A program made the translations under genes and the position numbers. The notes under the pieces are model-generated. The model was not told the DNA's origin. It did not search any database and was given only the letters and a program-made list of their open reading frames with translations. Of a DNA stretch of 7,898 nt, positions 1 through 5,960 are shown in pieces (position 1 is the first letter of the stretch; every line of letters starts with the position of its first letter). The stretch comes from Actinomycetes bacterium (lineage in GTDB: Bacteria; Actinomycetota; Actinomycetes; Actinomycetales; Cellulomonadaceae). Where the stretch lies: positions 1 through 7,898 of the forward strand of contig JAEZZV010000369.1 in the NCBI GenBank assembly GCA_023418375.1, read 5' to 3'.

Positions 1-60
1 GCCCGGGTCGGTCGCGCCGGGGTCGGTCGCACCGGGGTCGGTCGCGCCCGGGTCGGTCGT
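1..60 (-). repeat. 15-bp tandem repeat encoding ATDPG pentapeptides
   Basis: Four back-to-back 15-base units (1-15, 16-30, 31-45, 46-60) differ from one another at only a few bases, and a degenerate fifth follows at about 61-69. The unit is a multiple of three and lies in the mctB/steB frame, so each copy encodes Ala/Thr-Thr-Asp-Pro-Gly. The array touches the window edge and probably continues beyond it. Confidence 0.9.
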
Positions 61-1095
61 CGCCGGGTCGCCGACCGGCGGCTCCGGGATCCGCTGCGGC
101 GGGGCGAGCTCCACCCGCGGCGGCACCGGCGCTGTGGCCCCCTCCCCTGAGCCGTAGTGCCCCACGGCGCCGGACACCCGCTCGGCGAACGCGAGCGGCA
201 CGCTGACCTGACCGACGACGTCCTGAACGTCCGCCACGGTGCTCACGCGCGCCGCGGTGTCCTGCCCCTCGCGGAGCTGGGCCAGCAGGCCTCCGGCGAC
301 GGGCTCGTGGCCGGCGACGACGACGCCGTCCGTCCGCAGCAGCGCGGCGAAGGCGAGGTCACGGGTCACGGCCACCCACCGGTCGACGGTGTCCTGGAGG
401 TCGTCGGCGCCGGTGGGGGATGCCGTCTCGTCGGGCTCGTCGGCCAGGGCCCCGTCGAACCCGCCTCCGATCACCGCCACGCCGTCGGCGGGCAGCGTGA
501 CCTCGCCGTCCACCTCGATGAGCCCGCTCTCCGTGAGGAGCTGGCGCACCACGGCCGCGTTCTCGCTGAGCCGGTCAGGGTCCTCGGGCACGGCGTTGCT
601 GACCGCCTGGACGAGCGCCTCTGCGAGCTCGGTCCCCGGTCCGGCCGCGGCGTCGGGCGCGGGCTCGAGGTACTCGACGAGGGTGCCCGCGAGGGTCTGG
701 CGGAAGGTCGCACGCGTCGGGTCGACCCAGTCGTCGGTGAGCCGGATCCGCGCCGTCACCGTCGCGCCGGCCTCCTCGAACATGGCCGCCACCTCGTTGG
801 AGGCGCCGCCGTCCGCGTCGCCGAAGGTCACGAGGGCGATACGACGCTCCTCGAGCGTGCCGGACAGGAGGTCGTCGGCGACCGAGTCGAAGGCAGCACG
901 GCTGTCGGCGAGCTCGGCGGCCGACGCGTCGAGCTGGGTGCGCAGGTCGGCGGCACGCTCGCGCAGTGCGTCCACCTCGCCCGTGAGCGTGTCCCCGATG
1001 GACTCCTTCAGCGGGCCTGCGCCGAGCACGATGCCGACGGCGAGCGCCAGGAACACCGAGATCAGCGAGACGAGGTGGTACCGGAAGTCGATCAC
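1..1095 (-). CDS. MctB/SteB family envelope protein (DUF3186, 'copper transporter'), 3' partial
   Basis: The reading frame runs open from a GTG at 1095 to the left edge, giving 365 residues without a stop, so the C-terminus lies outside. The start is set by GGGGAGGG ending 4 bases upstream and by MIDFRYHLVSLISVFLALAV, the typical opening of this family. Residues about 8-27 form one membrane segment. Residues about 36-78 are rich in Ala, Leu, Glu and Arg and look like a coiled coil. An alpha/beta region follows, with VAVIGGGFDG at 206-215 and the family-like HYGSGEGA near 313-320. After about residue 322 comes a Pro-rich tail ending in ATDPG repeats, so the protein is clearly longer than M. 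tuberculosis MctB (about 314 residues). By family knowledge MctB (Rv1698) was linked to copper resistance, while the Corynebacterium homologue SteB acts with SteA in cell division. The SteA gene lies 19 bases upstream, so I favour the division role. Family assignment is firm; function is not. Confidence 0.88.
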   Translation of the reverse strand, partial: MIDFRYHLVSLISVFLALAVGIVLGAGPLKESIGDTLTGEVDALRERAADLRTQLDASAAELADSRAAFDSVADDLLSGTLEERRIALVTFGDADGGASNEVAAMFEEAGATVTARIRLTDDWVDPTRATFRQTLAGTLVEYLEPAPDAAAGPGTELAEALVQAVSNAVPEDPDRLSENAAVVRQLLTESGLIEVDGEVTLPADGVAVIGGGFDGALADEPDETASPTGADDLQDTVDRWVAVTRDLAFAALLRTDGVVVAGHEPVAGGLLAQLREGQDTAARVSTVADVQDVVGQVSVPLAFAERVSGAVGHYGSGEGATAPVPPRVELAPPQRIPEPPVGDPATTDPGATDPGATDPGATDPG

Positions 1096-1099
1096 GAGG

Positions 1100-1107
1100 C
1101 CCTCCCC
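1100..1107 (-). promoter_or_regulatory. Ribosome binding site of mctB/steB
   Basis: GGGGAGGG on the minus strand lies in the 19-base gap between the steA stop and the GTG at 1095, with its GGAGG core 5 bases from the start. It identifies this GTG as the start. Confidence 0.75.
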
Positions 1108-1114
1108 GGCCGTG

Positions 1115-2299
1115 TCATGCGGGCCCCCCGAACAAGCCCAGGATCTGCGCCCACACGGAGTCCCACCAGGCGGCGACAAGACCCAGCGTCGCCTGGCCGG
1201 CGACCGTCGAGGCGAGCGCCGCCACGAGTGCGGCCACGCCGGCGACGGCCAGCCAGACGAGCTGCCAGCTCGAGATGCGCTGGCGGTAGAGGCGCGAGAC
1301 GCCCTTGGCGTCGACCAGCTTGCCTCCGACGCGCAGGCGCGTGAGGAACGTGCTGGCCATGCCCGCCCGGCCCTTGTCCAGGAACTCGACGAGCGTCGCG
1401 TGCGTGCCGACGGCGACGATGAGCTCGGCGCCCTTGTCGTCGGCCAGGAGCATCGCCACGTCCTCGCTGGTGCCGGTCGCCGGGAAGACGACATGCTCCA
1501 CGCCGAGCTGCTCCACCCGCTCGACGCCCGGCGCGCGACCGTCGCGGTAGGCGTGCACGACCACCTCGGCCCCGGATCTCAGGGCCCGGTCCGAGACGGA
1601 GTCCATGTCGCCGACGATGAGGTCGGGCTTCCAGCCGGCCTCGATGATCGCGTCGGCGCCGCCGTCCACGCCGACGAGCACGGGCCGGTACTCCTTGATG
1701 TAGGAGCGCAGGATGACGAGGTCTTCCTTGTAGTGGTAGCCGCGTACGACGATCAGCACGTGGCGGCCCTCGATGGGGGTGCGGATCTCGGGGACGCCCA
1801 CGCCGTCGAGCAGGAGGTCCCGCTCCCGGCGCAGGTAGTCCATCGTGTTCGCCGCGAACGCCTCCAGCTGCACGGCGAGCCCGGTGCGGGCCTCGGCCAT
1901 CGCGGCCGCGACGGACTCGGCGTCCTGGCGGGTGCCCTCGGCAACCACGCGGTCACCGTCGAGCACCTGGTCGTCCAGGACGCGCACCTGCTGGCCCTCG
2001 GCCAGGGTGAGCACGTCGGGGCCGAGGTCGTCGATCAGCGGGATACCCGCCTCGACCAGGATGTCCGGGCCCAGGTTCGGGTAGCGGCCCGACGTGGAGC
2101 GCGCGGCGTTGAGCACGGCGGCGGGGCGGCACGCGACGAGGGCCTCGGCAGACACCCGGTCGATGTCGAGGTGGTCGATGACGGCGACATCGCCCGGGCG
2201 CAGGCGCTTGGTCAGGCTCTTCGTCCGGGTGTCGACCCGAGCCGTGCCGGTGATACCAGGCCCCGCGGGCGCGGTCGAACGGCGCAGCGAGAGTCTCAT
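1115..2299 (-). CDS. steA: SteA, thiamine-pyrophosphokinase-like cytokinetic membrane protein
   Basis: The product has 394 residues, close to M. tuberculosis Rv1697, and starts at ATG 2299 with MRLSLRR. The N-terminal part (about 15-170) carries the family-like GRYPNLGPDILVEAG at 71-85. The middle (about 178-335) has the thiamine pyrophosphokinase fold: VGVDGGAD at 209-216, VGDMDSVSD at 229-237 and ATGTSEDVAMLLA at 274-286. TFLTRLRVGGKLVDAKGVSRLY at 317-338 is typical of SteA. One membrane helix at about 345-367 is followed by a short Trp-containing tail. In Corynebacterium glutamicum SteA and SteB are reported to work together at the septum and to influence the wall hydrolase RipA; thiamine synthesis is not the accepted role. 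The gene begins 5 bases after the recN stop and mctB/steB follows 19 bases downstream. Annotation as a plain thiamine pyrophosphokinase would be misleading. Confidence 0.92.
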   Translation of the reverse strand: MRLSLRRSTAPAGPGITGTARVDTRTKSLTKRLRPGDVAVIDHLDIDRVSAEALVACRPAAVLNAARSTSGRYPNLGPDILVEAGIPLIDDLGPDVLTLAEGQQVRVLDDQVLDGDRVVAEGTRQDAESVAAAMAEARTGLAVQLEAFAANTMDYLRRERDLLLDGVGVPEIRTPIEGRHVLIVVRGYHYKEDLVILRSYIKEYRPVLVGVDGGADAIIEAGWKPDLIVGDMDSVSDRALRSGAEVVVHAYRDGRAPGVERVEQLGVEHVVFPATGTSEDVAMLLADDKGAELIVAVGTHATLVEFLDKGRAGMASTFLTRLRVGGKLVDAKGVSRLYRQRISSWQLVWLAVAGVAALVAALASTVAGQATLGLVAAWWDSVWAQILGLFGGPA

Positions 2300-2301
2300 C
2301 G

Positions 2302-2306
2302 CCCCT
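2302..2306 (-). promoter_or_regulatory. Weak ribosome binding site of steA, overlapping the recN stop
   Basis: AGGGG on the minus strand includes part of the recN TAG stop and lies only 2 bases from the steA ATG, closer than the usual spacing. With a 5-base intergenic gap, steA translation probably depends on ribosomes finishing recN. Confidence 0.4.
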
Positions 2307-4011
2307 ATGGTCCCACGACCGAACGCTCGAGGAGCTCAGCGGCGTGCTGGAGCGCGGTCGCGGAGTCCTCCTGACCGGACAGCATGCGCGCGAGCTCGGC
2401 GACGCGCTCGTCGCCGTCGACGATGCGCACATCCGTCGTCGTGACGACATCGGCCTCGGTCTTGCTCACGACGACGTGCCGGTCCGCGAAGGCCGCCACC
2501 TGGGCGAGGTGCGTGACGACCAGGACCTGGCTGCCCCCGCGCGCAAGCTCCGCCAGGCGTCGGCCGACCTCGACGGCGGCGCGCCCACCGACGCCGGCGT
2601 CCACCTCGTCGAAGACGAAGGTCGGTGGGCGCACCGTGGTCGGCGCGGTGGCCAGGGCGACCTCGATCGCGAGCATGACGCGTGAGAGCTCGCCACCGGA
2701 GGCACCCTGGCCGAGCGGCAGGGCGGGCGCGCCCGCGTGCGGCGCGAGGAGCATCTCGACGTCCTCGGCACCCCAGGGCCCCGGCTCGGCCAGCGGCGAG
2801 AGCCGCACCGTGAACGCCGCGCTGGGCATGGCCAGGCCCGCGAGCTCGGCCGTCACGGCCTTCGCCAACCTGTCGGCGGCCTCGCTGCGTCCGGTGCTCA
2901 CCTGCTCCGCGAGCCCCTGGAGGTCGGCGGTGAGCTCCGCCAGGCGGGCCTGGACGGCCGAGGCGCGGTCCTCCCCCTGCTCCAGATCGAGCAGGCGGAG
3001 CCCTGCGGTCGAGGCCCACGCGAGGACGTCGTCGACGGTCCCGCCGTGCGCTCGCGTGAGCGACACCAGCGCCGCCCGGCGGTCCTGCACAGCGGCGAGC
3101 CGCCCCGGGTCCGCCTGCACGTCGTCGGCGTAGCGGGCCAGGTCGGCACCCAGGTCGGCGAGGACGTAGCCGACCTCGGCCAGCCGCCGCGCGAGGGCCG
3201 CGAGCGCCTCGTCGTGCCGTGCCACGGTCTCCAGGCCCCGCCGCGCGACGTCCGCGAGCACGGCGGCGCCCGGCGGAGCCTGCGCGTCGTCCGTGCCCAT
3301 GAGGGCGTCGTGGGCAGCCTGCGCGGCGGCTCGCAGGTCCTCGGCGTGGCCGAGCCGTTCGGCCTCGTGCGCGAGCTCGAGGTCCTCCCCCGGCTGCGGG
3401 TCGACGCGTTCGACCTCGGTCAGCCCGATCCGCAGCAGCTCCGCCTCGCGCGTGCGCTCGGTGGCGCTGGCGACCAGGTCCGCGAGCTCACCAGCGAGGC
3501 GCTGCCGCTCCGTCCACGCGGCCCGGTAGTCGTCGAGCAGCCGGGAGTGCTCGGGGCCCGCGAAGGCGTCGAGCGCGGCGCGCTGACGGGCCGACGACCG
3601 GAGTCGTACCTGGTCCGCCTGTCCGTGCACGGTCACGAGGTGCTCGGCGAGGTCGGCCAGGACGCCCTGCGGAACGGTCCGGCCACCGAGGAAGGCGCGG
3701 GAGCGACCGGCCGCGGCCAGGGTCCGCAGCGCGGTGAGCCGCCCGTCGTCCAGCTCCGCGCCCGCCTCGACAGCGCGTTCCGCCGCCGGCGAGTTCGGGG
3801 GGACGACGAAGACGCCTTCCGCCGACGCTCCCGATGCACCCACCCGCACGACAGCGGCGTCGGCCCGGCCGCCGAGCAGGAGGCCCAGGCCGGTGAGGAG
3901 CATCGTCTTGCCGGCGCCGGTCTCGCCGGTGATCGCGGTGAGGCCCGGCCCGAGCTCCACCCGGGCGCCGGCGATCACGCCCAGGTTCTCGATCCTGATC
4001 TCCTCGATCAT
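2305..4011 (-). CDS. recN: RecN, SMC-like DNA double-strand-break repair ATPase
   Basis: The product is a 568-residue cytoplasmic ATPase of the SMC/RecF class that acts at DNA double-strand ends. Residues 1-16 (MIEEIRIENLGVIAGA) match the usual RecN opening. The Walker A motif GETGAGKT is at 29-36, preceded by TAIT. Residues about 155-390 are rich in Ala, Leu, Glu and Arg and form the coiled-coil arm. The ABC signature GQGASGGELSR is at 434-444, Walker B TFVFDEVDAGVGG at 464-476 and the His switch VVTHLAQVAAFAD at 498-510, so all ATPase motifs are intact. The length fits the family (E. coli about 553). An in-frame ATG 14 codons upstream (4053) would add residues unlike any RecN. The chosen ATG forms an ATGA overlap with the NAD kinase stop. 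No good ribosome binding site precedes it, which suggests coupled re-initiation. Confidence 0.97.
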   Translation of the reverse strand: MIEEIRIENLGVIAGARVELGPGLTAITGETGAGKTMLLTGLGLLLGGRADAAVVRVGASGASAEGVFVVPPNSPAAERAVEAGAELDDGRLTALRTLAAAGRSRAFLGGRTVPQGVLADLAEHLVTVHGQADQVRLRSSARQRAALDAFAGPEHSRLLDDYRAAWTERQRLAGELADLVASATERTREAELLRIGLTEVERVDPQPGEDLELAHEAERLGHAEDLRAAAQAAHDALMGTDDAQAPPGAAVLADVARRGLETVARHDEALAALARRLAEVGYVLADLGADLARYADDVQADPGRLAAVQDRRAALVSLTRAHGGTVDDVLAWASTAGLRLLDLEQGEDRASAVQARLAELTADLQGLAEQVSTGRSEAADRLAKAVTAELAGLAMPSAAFTVRLSPLAEPGPWGAEDVEMLLAPHAGAPALPLGQGASGGELSRVMLAIEVALATAPTTVRPPTFVFDEVDAGVGGRAAVEVGRRLAELARGGSQVLVVTHLAQVAAFADRHVVVSKTEADVVTTTDVRIVDGDERVAELARMLSGQEDSATALQHAAELLERSVVGP

Positions 4012-4874
4012 GCGTCCGGCCGCGCAGCGCCGTTGGGTGCGCGTCCCCGCCATCCGCTCACCGGGAGGTCGAAGCGCGACACCAGCCGGTCGGTGAAGGG
4101 CGCGTTCGCCAGGCGCGCCAGACGGACCGGCACGTCGCTGTGCCGGACCTCGACGCGCGTGCCGACCGGGAGCGGCATCGTCCGCCGACCGTCGCAGGAC
4201 AGCACCCCCGAGCTGACCGACCGCGCCATCACCTCGACCGCGAGCACGGACGACGGCCCGACGACGAGCGGCCGCGCGAACAGGGCGTGCGCGGAGACGG
4301 GCACCAGGAGCATGCCCTCGACGTCCGGCCAGACGACCGGGCCGCCCGCGGAGAAGGCGTGCGCCGTCGAACCCGTCGAGGTGGCCATCACCACACCGTC
4401 GCAGCCGAAGGAGGACAGGGGGCGCCCGTCCACCTCGACGACGACCTCGATCATCCGTGCCGGGTCGCCCTTCTCGATCGTGGCGTCGTTGAGCGCCCAG
4501 TCGTGGCTGACGTCACCGCCCGGGCGCTGGACCCGCACGTCGAGCGTGCCTCGCTCCTCGACGTCGTACCGGCCCTCGGCGATGCGGCGCACCACCTCGT
4601 CGATGTCCTCACGCTCGGCCTCGGCGAGGAAACCGACGTGGCCCAGGTTGAAGCCGAGGAGCGGCACTCCCATCCCCCGGGTCAGCTCGGCCGCCCGCAG
4701 GATGGTTCCGTCGCCCCCGAGCACCAGGACCATGCCGAGGTCGTCGACCTCGGGGAGCTCCTCCTCGCCCACCGGCACGAGGCCGACGCTGCGCAGCGCG
4801 ACGGCGACCTGCTCGGCCGCGTGCTGCACGTCCATCCGGGTGTTGTGGGTGATGACGAGGACCGACCGGTTCAT
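4008..4874 (-). CDS. nadK: NAD kinase
   Basis: The product is a 288-residue cytoplasmic enzyme that phosphorylates NAD to NADP using ATP or polyphosphate. The diagnostic GGDGT is at 53-57 in VLVLGGDGTILRAAE. The second NAD-binding stretch is ALNDATIEKG at 127-136, and the Gly-rich core FGCDGVVMATSTGSTAHAF spans 156-174, followed by SAGGPVVWPDVEG. FTDRLV at 260-265 and the VSGWRGR ending are typical of actinobacterial forms. Two positions differ from what is common: LND where LNE is usual, and STAH where STAY is usual. The frame is open upstream to 5867, but those codons lie in tlyA out of frame and encode an unnatural Arg-rich stretch. The ATG at 4874 is preceded by GAGGGGGG and makes an ATGA overlap with the tlyA stop. 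The stop makes the same overlap with recN. Confidence 0.96.
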   Translation of the reverse strand: MNRSVLVITHNTRMDVQHAAEQVAVALRSVGLVPVGEEELPEVDDLGMVLVLGGDGTILRAAELTRGMGVPLLGFNLGHVGFLAEAEREDIDEVVRRIAEGRYDVEERGTLDVRVQRPGGDVSHDWALNDATIEKGDPARMIEVVVEVDGRPLSSFGCDGVVMATSTGSTAHAFSAGGPVVWPDVEGMLLVPVSAHALFARPLVVGPSSVLAVEVMARSVSSGVLSCDGRRTMPLPVGTRVEVRHSDVPVRLARLANAPFTDRLVSRFDLPVSGWRGRAPNGAARPDA

Positions 4875-5740
4875 GACGGGCCCCCCTCGCGCGTCACCTG
4901 CGCGGCGCGATCCTCTCGCACGGCGACGCGCACGGCCTCGGCCAGCTCGGGCCCGCCGACGTCGGCGGGCGTCGCGGACACGCCGCCCGGCCGGAGCCAG
5001 AGGAAGTACTCGCGGTTGCCCGACGGCCCCGGCAGGGGGCTGGGCAGCACGGCGAGGACGACGGCGCCCAGCCGTTCGGCAGCATGGGCGACCTGCCGCA
5101 CGGCCTCCTCCCGCAGCTCCGGAGAGCTGACGACCCCCGAGCTCCCGAGCCGCTCGCGGCCCACCTCGAACTGGGGCTTGACCATGACCAGGAGGTCGGC
5201 CTCGTCCGCCACCACACCGAGGAGGGCGGGCAGCGCGACGGTGAGCGAGATGAACGAGAGGTCCGCGACGACCAGGCTCACCGGCCCACCCGTGTCCGCG
5301 GGCGTCAGGCCGCGCACGTTCACGCCCTCGAGCGCGGTCACCCGCGGGTCGCCCGCGACGACGTCGGCCATCTGCCCGTGGCCGACGTCCACCGCAACGA
5401 CGTGGGCCGCGCCGCGCTCGAGCAGCACCTGGGTGAAGCCCCCCGTGGAGGCGCCGGCGTCGAGGCAGCGTGCCCCTCGCACACTCACCGCGCCCGGAGC
5501 GAGGGCCTCGACCGCGTCGAGCGCGCCGACGAGCTTGTGCGCCGCGCGCGAGACGTACTCGGTGCGGTCGTCGCCCCTGACATCGACATGCGCGTCGGGC
5601 GGGACCGGCTGGGCCGGCTTCGTCGCGACCGCACCGCCGACCTCCACGCGGCCGGCGGCGATGAGGTCGGCGGCCCGCTGGCGAGAGCGCGCGAGCCCAC
5701 GGCGGACCAGCTCGGCGTCGAGCCGGACGGACGCGGGCAT
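4871..5740 (-). CDS. tlyA: TlyA, 16S/23S rRNA (cytidine-2'-O)-methyltransferase
   Basis: The product has 289 residues. An S4-type RNA-binding domain fills about 5-55 (RLDAELVRRGLARSRQRA...GRVEVGG), followed by the SRAAHKL entry to the Rossmann methyltransferase domain. The SAM-binding loop CLDAGASTGGF is at 92-102. A K-D-K-E set is present: K69, D160 (VVADLSFISL), K188 (MVKPQFEVG) and E244 (SGNREYFLWL), with the spacing expected from the M. tuberculosis enzyme. TlyA methylates 23S C1920 and, in long forms, also 16S C1409 (E. coli numbering), which makes ribosomes sensitive to capreomycin and viomycin. The complete N-terminal S4 region suggests the long, dual-site form. The linker before the methyltransferase domain reads TEYV, unlike the RAWV of M. 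tuberculosis. The ATG overlaps the upstream stop as TGATG, with GGAGAG 6 bases before it. The stop overlaps nadK. Confidence 0.96.
   Translation of the reverse strand: MPASVRLDAELVRRGLARSRQRAADLIAAGRVEVGGAVATKPAQPVPPDAHVDVRGDDRTEYVSRAAHKLVGALDAVEALAPGAVSVRGARCLDAGASTGGFTQVLLERGAAHVVAVDVGHGQMADVVAGDPRVTALEGVNVRGLTPADTGGPVSLVVADLSFISLTVALPALLGVVADEADLLVMVKPQFEVGRERLGSSGVVSSPELREEAVRQVAHAAERLGAVVLAVLPSPLPGPSGNREYFLWLRPGGVSATPADVGGPELAEAVRVAVREDRAAQVTREGGPS
4881..4888 (-). promoter_or_regulatory. Ribosome binding site of nadK
   Basis: GAGGGGGG on the minus strand lies inside the end of tlyA, 6 bases before the ATG at 4874. It fixes that ATG as the start within a much longer open frame. Confidence 0.75.
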
Positions 5741-5910
5741 CAGTCGCTCTCCGCCAGTCGGTCGGCCAGAGCCGACTGGACCGCGTCCACGAGCGCGGGG
5801 TGGCGCGGGAGCTCGAGCCCGTCCAGGTGATCGAGCTCGCCCAGAGCGGCGTCGACCACCGCGTCACCCGTCACGGGCGCGCGCCGACCCGCCGGTTCGC
5901 CTGCCTCCAT
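5740..5910 (-). CDS. Small conserved actinobacterial protein of unknown function (Rv1693 position)
   Basis: The 56-residue product begins MEAGEPAGRRAPVTGD and continues into a predicted helical segment (VVDAALGELDHLDGLELPRH, then an ALVDAVQSALADRLAE helix). It is acidic overall, with no membrane segment, signal peptide or metal-binding Cys. The pattern of Leu and Ala with Asp and Glu suggests two amphipathic helices joined near a Pro-Arg-His turn. A small protein of this kind sits immediately before tlyA in M. tuberculosis (Rv1693) and, as I recall, in other actinobacteria. I know of no assigned function. The ATG at 5910 was chosen because AGGACGAGG lies 5 bases upstream. A GTG at 5928 would give 62 residues but has no ribosome binding site. 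The stop overlaps the tlyA start as TGATG, so it is probably made in step with TlyA. Confidence 0.75.
   Translation of the reverse strand: MEAGEPAGRRAPVTGDAVVDAALGELDHLDGLELPRHPALVDAVQSALADRLAESD
5747..5752 (-). promoter_or_regulatory. Ribosome binding site of tlyA
   Basis: GGAGAG on the minus strand lies 6 bases before the ATG at 5740, within the last codons of the small upstream gene. It supports this start and coupled translation. Confidence 0.7.
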
Positions 5911-5915
5911 GGCCG

Positions 5916-5924
5916 CCTCGTCCT
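5916..5924 (-). promoter_or_regulatory. Ribosome binding site of the small gene
   Basis: AGGACGAGG on the minus strand ends 5 bases before the ATG at 5910. The alternative GTG at 5928 overlaps the bases just upstream and has no such site, so the shorter product is preferred. Confidence 0.5.
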
Positions 5925-5934
5925 GCACGTCGCT

Positions 5935-5944
5935 ACGGTACCGT
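5935..5944. promoter_or_regulatory. 10-bp perfect palindrome in the only sizeable gap
   Basis: ACGGTACCGT reads the same on both strands and lies in the 50-base gap between the phosphatase stop and the small-gene ATG. Its minus-strand half contains TACCGT, which fits a loose actinobacterial -10 pattern (TANNNT), but no good -35 lies 16-19 bases upstream. It may be a weak promoter or operator, or chance. Confidence 0.2.
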
Positions 5945-5960
5945 CCGTCGGCGTCACCGA

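Noticed and set aside
157..1344. 395-residue open frame on the plus strand
   Set aside because: Antisense to mctB/steB, whose minus-strand frame has a membrane helix, family motifs and a ribosome binding site. The plus-strand product is Arg/Gly-rich with none of these.
239..2374. 711-residue open frame on the plus strand
   Set aside because: It lies antisense to mctB/steB and steA. Its Ser, Arg and Ala-rich product has no recognisable motif, and long antisense frames are expected at this GC content.
4009..4053. Upstream ATG for recN at 4053
   Set aside because: It would add 14 residues unlike RecN before the standard MIEEIRIENLGVI opening and would deepen the overlap with nadK.
2737..5130. 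797-residue open frame on the plus strand
   Set aside because: It crosses antisense over recN, nadK and tlyA, all strongly identified by catalytic motifs. The product has no domain and is low-complexity.
4008..5867. 619-residue minus-strand frame that could be read as a long NAD kinase fusion
   Set aside because: Only the last 288 residues are NAD kinase. The rest is tlyA read out of frame, and a good ribosome binding site and ATGA overlap mark the true start at 4874.
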